A DNA stretch of 64,000 nucleotides from positions 134,758,736-134,822,735 of the forward strand of contig CM057463.1 of assembly GCA_030035585.1 (NCBI GenBank), written 5' to 3'. The translations under genes and the position numbers were made by a program. Numbering within the stretch: position 1 is the stretch's first letter; each line of letters opens with the position of its first letter. The notes below the pieces were generated by a model, which worked only from the letters and a program-made list of their open reading frames with translations, had not been told where the DNA came from and searched no databases. This DNA comes from Dugong dugon (lineage: Eukaryota > Chordata > Mammalia > Sirenia > Dugongidae). This document shows, piece after piece, positions 59,101 to 64,000 of this stretch.

Positions 59101-59798
59101 GGTGTTGCCCTTTTTTTTTTTTTTCTCAATTTTATTTTTCTTCCTTTTTTGATTAGTTTTGTCATATTTTACCTCTTTTTCTCTTTTGTCTTTCTTCATT
59201 GCTTAATTTCTTGTCCCTCTATCTCTTCCTTCTCTTTCTGATCCCTGAATACCAGGCGATGTATGCCTCTGTACCTTCTGGCCAGGCTGAGCTGTGAAAA
59301 TTGAGACCGACTCCCCCAGACCTCATAGCTGCATCGGTGCGATCCCTGGGAACTTTGCAGTTTTTTAACTTTTCTGATTTTCATTTGGTCATTCTTTCCT
59401 TTTCTTTCTCTTCCCCCTTCTGGTTTCCTCCATCCCATAGTCTCTCATCTGTACATTCCAACGACAAACTCCCCTAGCATTCTTTTATGTTTGTACGCTT
59501 TTTGCTCCTCCTCCTCTCTCCTCTCTCCCATATCCAGCTTAGCTTCACACATAACCATCTTCCCGCTGCACCCTACCTACCTGCACCGTGCACTAGACAT
59601 CACATCACCAAGCGGTGCAGGCACGCCCTATTGGAACCTGCCCAGCACTGACTACCGACCGTCCTGGTGGCTGCGGTGAGTGCCACAAGCAACCCATCCC
59701 AGTGGCTCCTCCTCAACTAGATCTGCCCAGCTGTACCACAAGAACGAAAAAAAAAAAAAAAAAATCTACAATCAATAAACGAGAGAAATATCTACTGA

Positions 59799-60791
59799 AT
59801 GCCCCGAAAACAGCAAACAATATCAAAACATTTACAAAAACAAGACAAGATGGCTCCAATAGGCGTCCAAATTAAAACACCAGATAACTCTCCTGTGGAA
59901 GAAAATGCACTAGAAGTACCTGATACGGAACTCAAATCACTAATACTCGGAATTTTCCAAGAACTGAGGCAAAAAGCTGACAAACATGAGGAAAAAATAG
60001 ACAAATTTATGGAAAATACAGACAAAAAATTGGAAGAATTCAGGAAGATGATGCAAGAACAAAATGCCAAAATAAATTCACAACTCGAAATTATACAAAA
60101 ACAACAATTAGAAATCCAAAAGATAAACAACAAGATTTCAGAAATGGACGGTGTCATAGAAGGGCTGAGAAGTAGATTTGAAACCATGGAAGACACGATC
60201 AGTGGAACTGAAGACAAACACTTGGATACAACTCTGTTTCAGGAAAACTCAGAAAAAAGAACAAAGAAAAATGAAGAGACCCTGAGAGTTATGTGGGACA
60301 CAATTAAAAGCAAAAACTTACGAGTGATTGGCATACCAGAACAGGGGAAGAAAACAGAAAACACAGAGAGGCTCATTGAGGAACTGCTGACAGAAAACTT
60401 TCCCAATATCATGAAAGATGAAAAGCTGGTCATCCAAGAAGCTCAACGAACCCCATATAGAATAGACCCCAAAAGAAAATCACCAAGACATATCATATTC
60501 ACACTCGCTAAAACTAAAGACAAACAAAGAATCCTGAGAGCAGCTCGGGAAAAACAAGAAGTCACATACAGAGGAGAAACAATAAGACTAAGCTCAGATT
60601 ATTCAGCAGAAACCATGCAGGCAAGAAGGCAATGGGATGACATATATAAAATCTTGAAAGAAAAAAATTGTCAGCCAAGAATAATATATCCTGCAAAACT
60701 CTCATTCAGATTTGATGGTGAAATTAGGTCATTTCCAGATAAACAGAAACTAAAGGAATATGCAAAAGTCAAACCAAACTTACAAGAATAA
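59799..60791 (+). CDS. L1 ORF1 protein (RNA-binding chaperone), open
   Basis: 330 codons from ATG to TAA. Residues 50-135 are rich in K/E with heptad character (coiled coil for trimer formation). An RRM-like region begins at NLRVIGIPEQ (173-182). The C-terminal domain spans about 218-310, with PRHIIFTLAKTKDKQ (229-243), RILRAAREK and ARRQWDDIYKILKEKN (275-290). Length and order match mammalian L1 ORF1p, which coats L1 RNA and forms ribonucleoprotein particles in the cytoplasm. The start is supported by homologous starts in the copies at 34399 and 49616. It ends NLQE-stop, 17 residues short of the ORF1 in the ORF2-less L1; a further in-frame TGA lies 7 codons beyond. Otherwise undamaged. Confidence 0.9.
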   Translation: MPRKQQTISKHLQKQDKMAPIGVQIKTPDNSPVEENALEVPDTELKSLILGIFQELRQKADKHEEKIDKFMENTDKKLEEFRKMMQEQNAKINSQLEIIQKQQLEIQKINNKISEMDGVIEGLRSRFETMEDTISGTEDKHLDTTLFQENSEKRTKKNEETLRVMWDTIKSKNLRVIGIPEQGKKTENTERLIEELLTENFPNIMKDEKLVIQEAQRTPYRIDPKRKSPRHIIFTLAKTKDKQRILRAAREKQEVTYRGETIRLSSDYSAETMQARRQWDDIYKILKEKNCQPRIIYPAKLSFRFDGEIRSFPDKQKLKEYAKVKPNLQE

Positions 60792-61091
60792 TTAAAGGGA
60801 GTTCTTTGATCTGAGGACAAACAGCTTCAGCCCTCAGGCAGGACCTAGGACCTAGGACGCAGGTTAACATGAACCAGATACCATTCTAGGAACTGAACTA
60901 CAGACGACTTTCCAAAAACAAAAGATATACAACAGGGAATCAGAGAAATCAATCAAAGGATGACAACAACATCAAAACAATGAAAGAGGGAACAAACGGC
61001 ATAGGTATAGAACCTTCTAAAGGAGAAGAAGGCAAGGCGATACCAAGTAACGGTAGACTGCTTCAAAATTATAAAGATAAGGGTAAAATTC

Positions 61092-61283
61092 ATGGTAACC
61101 ACAAAAAAAGTTAACAAACCAACTCATAAAAATAAAGACGAAAAACATAAAGTCTCAACAAAAACAAAACCTACAAAAACAAAAGAAATGAACACAAAAT
61201 CCACAAACAAAAGGAACTCAGCACAAGAGCGTAAGAAGAACAAAGAAAACTTCAGCATCACAAAAAAAAGCACTACAAAATGA
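61092..61283 (+). other. Small lysine-rich ORF overlapping ORF2 start (ATGA)
   Basis: 63 codons (MVTTKKVNKPTHKNKDEKHK...) in the spacer between ORF1 and ORF2. Its TGA (61281-61283) overlaps the ORF2 ATG (61280-61282) in an ATGA arrangement. The other copies here lack the ATG, so it may be a chance frame. It could influence ORF2 translation by termination-reinitiation. Confidence 0.35.
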
Positions 61284-64000
61284 CAGCAACAAACTCACAT
61301 CTATCAATAATTACACTGAACGTAAATGGACTCAATGCACCCATAAAGCGACGGAGAGTGGCAGAATGGATAAGAAAACAGGATCCATCTATTTGCTATC
61401 TACAAGAGACACATCTTAGAAACAAAGATGTCAATTTATTAAAAATCAAAGGTTGGAAAAAAATATATCAAGCTAACAACTATGAAAAAAGAGCAGGAGT
61501 GGCAATTCTAATCTCAGATAAAATAGACTTTAAAACAAAATCTACCATAAAAGACAAAGAAGGACACTATATAATGATTAAGGGGATGATCCATCATGAA
61601 GACATAACCATAATAAATATCTATGCACCCAATGACAGGGCTCCAAAATACATAAAAAAAACTCTAACAGCACTGAAAAGAGAAATTGACAGTTCCACAA
61701 TAATAGTAGGAGACTTCAACACACCACTCTCGGTAAAGGACAGAACAACTAAAAAGAAACTTAGCAAAGATACAGAAGACCTAAAGGACACAATCAGCCA
61801 ACTGGACCTCATAGACATATATAGAACACTCCATCCAACCGCTGCAAAGTACACATTCTTTTCCAATGCACATGGAACGTTCTCCAGAATAGACCACATC
61901 TTAGGCCACAGAGCAATCCTCAACAAGATCCAAAATGCTGAGATAATTCACAGTATCTTCTCTGACCACAATGCCATCAAGGTAGAAATTAACACTAGAA
62001 AGAGCAAGGAAAAAAAATCAAACACATGGAAACTGAATAATAATCTGCTTACACATCAATGGGTAATAGAAGAAATCAGAGATGGAATTAAAAAATTCCT
62101 AGAATCAAATGAAAATGAAAACACATCATACCAAAACCTTTGGGACACAGCAAAGGCAGTCCTCAGAGGACAATTTATAGCAATAGATGCACATATCAAA
62201 AAAGAAGAAAGGGACAAAATCAAAACATTAACTACAGAACTCAAACAAATAGAAAGAGAACAACAAAAAAAGCCTACAACCACCGGAAGAAAGGAAATAG
62301 TAAAGATCAGAGCAGAAATCAATGAAATAGAGAACAGAAAAACAATAGAAAGAATCAACAAAACCAAAAGTTGGTTCTTTGAAAGAATCAACAAAATCGA
62401 CAAACCACTGGCCAGACTGACAAAAGAAAAACAGCAGAGGGCACAAATAACCCAAATAAGAAATGAAATGGGGGACATTACAACAGACCCAACTGAAATC
62501 AAAAGGATTATAACAGAATATGATGAAAAACTATATTCCAACAAATTTGAAAACCTAGAGGAAATGGATAAATTTCTAGAAACATACGGCCTACCCAAAC
62601 TACAACAAAGTGATATTGAAAATCTGAACAGACCCATAACAAGAGAAGAGATTGAAAAGGTAATAAAAAAACTCCCAACCAAAAAAAGCCCTGGCCCAGA
62701 TGGCTTCACTGGAGAATTCTACAAAACATTTACAGAAGAGCTCGTACCAGTTCTACTCAAGTTATTTCAGAGCATAGAAGAGGAAGCAACACTTCCAAAT
62801 TCATTCTATGAAGCCAGCATAACGCTGATACCAAAACCAGGCAAAGACATCACAAAAAAAGAAAATTACAGACCAATATCTCTCATGAATATAGATGCAA
62901 AAATTCTGAACAAAATTTTAGCCAATAGAATTCAGTATCATATCAAAAAAATAATACACCACGACCAAGTAGGATTCATACCAGGTATGCAAGGATGGTT
63001 TAACATTAGAAAATCCATCAACGTAATCCACCACATAAATAAAAGGAAAGAAAAAAATCACATGATTATCTCAATTGATGCAGAAAAGGCATTTGACAAA
63101 GTCCAACACCCATTCCGGATAAAAGCTCTCAATAAAATAGGTATAGAAGGGAAATTTCTCAACATCATAAAGGGCATCTATGCAAAACCAACAGCCAACA
63201 TCATTCTTAATGGAGAAAGGCTGAAAACATTCCCCCTGAAAACAGGAACAAGACAAGGATGCCCTTTATCACCACTCCTATTTAACATTGTGCTGGAAGT
63301 TCTCGCTAGAGCAGTAAGGCAAGAGAAAGAAATAAAGGGCATCCAAATTGGTAATGAAGAAGTTAAACTCTCCCTGTTTGCAGATGATATGATACTATAC
63401 ATAGAAAACCCTAAAGACTCCACGAGAAATTTACTGGAACTAATAGAAAGATTCAGCAGAGTAGCAGGATACAAGATAAACATTCAAAAATCAGTTGGAT
63501 TCCTATACACCAGTAAAGAGAACGATGAAAAGGAGATCAGGAAATCAATACCATTTTCAATAGCCCCTAAAAAGATAAAATACTTGGGAATAAATCTGAC
63601 CAGGAATATAAAAGACCTATACAAAGAAAACTACAAAACACTGCTGCATGAAACCCAAAGGGATCTACATAAATGGAAAAACATACCATGCTCATGGATA
63701 GGCAGACTCAACATTGTGAAAATGGCAATTCTACCTAAAGCAATTTACAAATACAATGCAATTCCGATACAAATACCAACAACATTCTTCAAAGAGATGG
63801 AAAAACTAATTATTAACTTTATATGGAAAGGGAAGAAACCCCGAATAAGTAAAGCACTACTGAAGAAGAAGAATAAAGTTGGAGGACTCACACTACCTGA
63901 CTTGAGAACCTACTATACAGCTACAGTACTCAAAACAGCCTGGTACTGGTACAACAACAGAGACATTGACCAATGGAACAGAATTGAGAACTCAGATGTA
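61280..64000 (+). CDS. L1 ORF2 protein (endonuclease and reverse transcriptase), open, 3' end beyond window
   Basis: I read 907 codons in one frame from the ATG with no stop; the full protein is usually about 1275 residues. The N-terminal endonuclease keeps N14, E43, Y115, D145, N147 (GDFN), T192, D205, S228, D229 and H230, at the same numbers as the well-studied human protein. The RT domain keeps [15 protein letters not shown], the GFIPGMQGW block and the catalytic FADD at residues 700-703. ORF2p nicks genomic DNA at TT/AAAA-type sites and reverse-transcribes L1 RNA there; it can also act on other RNAs. The Cys-rich C-terminal domain is outside the window. Spacing from ORF1 is 488 bp, much longer than the 63 bp of human L1. 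Confidence 0.92.
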   Translation, partial: MTATNSHLSIITLNVNGLNAPIKRRRVAEWIRKQDPSICYLQETHLRNKDVNLLKIKGWKKIYQANNYEKRAGVAILISDKIDFKTKSTIKDKEGHYIMIKGMIHHEDITIINIYAPNDRAPKYIKKTLTALKREIDSSTIIVGDFNTPLSVKDRTTKKKLSKDTEDLKDTISQLDLIDIYRTLHPTAAKYTFFSNAHGTFSRIDHILGHRAILNKIQNAEIIHSIFSDHNAIKVEINTRKSKEKKSNTWKLNNNLLTHQWVIEEIRDGIKKFLESNENENTSYQNLWDTAKAVLRGQFIAIDAHIKKEERDKIKTLTTELKQIEREQQKKPTTTGRKEIVKIRAEINEIENRKTIERINKTKSWFFERINKIDKPLARLTKEKQQRAQITQIRNEMGDITTDPTEIKRIITEYDEKLYSNKFENLEEMDKFLETYGLPKLQQSDIENLNRPITREEIEKVIKKLPTKKSPGPDGFTGEFYKTFTEELVPVLLKLFQSIEEEATLPNSFYEASITLIPKPGKDITKKENYRPISLMNIDAKILNKILANRIQYHIKKIIHHDQVGFIPGMQGWFNIRKSINVIHHINKRKEKNHMIISIDAEKAFDKVQHPFRIKALNKIGIEGKFLNIIKGIYAKPTANIILNGERLKTFPLKTGTRQGCPLSPLLFNIVLEVLARAVRQEKEIKGIQIGNEEVKLSLFADDMILYIENPKDSTRNLLELIERFSRVAGYKINIQKSVGFLYTSKENDEKEIRKSIPFSIAPKKIKYLGINLTRNIKDLYKENYKTLLHETQRDLHKWKNIPCSWIGRLNIVKMAILPKAIYKYNAIPIQIPTTFFKEMEKLIINFIWKGKKPRISKALLKKKNKVGGLTLPDLRTYYTATVLKTAWYWYNNRDIDQWNRIENSDV

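Larger units (their letters stand above)
58101..59798 (+). promoter_or_regulatory. L1 5'UTR and internal promoter, CpG-rich
   Basis: 1.7 kb. The first ~360 bp is an A/G-mixed leader homologous to the ORF2-less L1. 58390-59060 is GC-rich with many CpGs, in sharp contrast with AT-rich flanks, and is built of 266-bp monomers. 59100-59798 is T/C-rich and then A-rich leading to ORF1. By analogy with other mammals this is a promoter region. Preserved CpGs suggest recent insertion. Confidence 0.75.
58101..64000 (+). mobile_element. Young full-length L1, cut by window edge
   Basis: In order: a 5' end with a YY1-like site, a CpG-rich 5'UTR with tandem monomers (to 59798), an open ORF1 (59799-60791), a 488-bp spacer, and an open ORF2 (from 61280) running off the window. 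Unlike the three other long L1s here, neither ORF has a frameshift. The 3' quarter of ORF2, the 3'UTR, the tail and the right target duplication are outside. The left boundary is taken at about 58101 by homology with the ORF2-less L1 5' end. Confidence 0.9.

Noticed and set aside
62056..62709. Minus-strand open frame of 217 codons
   Set aside because: It lies antisense to the open L1 ORF2 and mirrors its codons; the same shadow occurs in other L1 copies.
1..64000. CRISPR arrays, bacterial operons or prophage
   Set aside because: No regularly spaced repeats of that kind; the composition and repeats are mammalian.

Overview
The window is a mammalian gene desert built almost entirely from transposable elements. 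I found no host protein-coding gene I could name. Repeated copies of a tRNA-derived SINE (head like CCTGGGTGGTGCAAA, tail like GAGTCGGAATCGACTCGAC) and RTE fragments with the same kind of tail point to an afrotherian, most likely an elephant or close relative. That assignment is inference from remembered family features, not a database match.

Layout. 0.6-16.7 kb: an old L1 (minus) holds a full-length younger L1 (minus, 2055-15267, 13-bp target duplication). That L1 in turn holds a 5.5-kb retrovirus-derived insert (4281-9840). The insert has a poly-A tail and terminal R repeats but no full LTRs, so it looks like a retrovirus RNA copied in by the L1 machinery. 16.7-25 kb: mostly unique AT-rich DNA with afrotherian SINEs, MIRs, an RTE reverse-transcriptase fragment and a long perfect hairpin. 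25-30.4 kb: an old L1 plus a decayed ERVL provirus (protease and RT motifs still visible) with ERVL-type LTRs. 32.0-40.8 kb: a decayed sense L1 with a monomeric pyrimidine-rich 5' region, including one perfect 135-bp duplication, interrupted by a class I ERV fragment carrying an env TM remnant. 40.8-46.8 kb: mostly unique DNA with a tRNA-Gly pseudogene. 46.8-51.2 kb: an L1 derivative that keeps its 5'UTR, ORF1 and 3'UTR but has lost all of ORF2 (HAL1-like architecture). 51.6-52.9 kb: a hAT/ZMYM1-like transposase remnant, a DNA-transposon end and an RTE tail. 53.9-58.0 kb: an old L1 5' region, SINEs and an L1 3' fragment.

58.1-64.0 kb: the most notable locus. A structurally young L1 on the plus strand has a CpG-rich 5'UTR of 266-bp tandem monomers, an open ORF1 (330 codons) and an ORF2 open from its ATG at 61280 to the window edge (907 codons). 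All endonuclease and RT catalytic residues I could check are present. This is a candidate retrotransposition-competent element; its last quarter lies outside the window.

How the parts relate: L1 supplies the machinery that probably made the retrovirus RNA copy and moved the ORF2-less L1. RTE shares its 3' tail with the afrotherian SINE and is its likely mobiliser.
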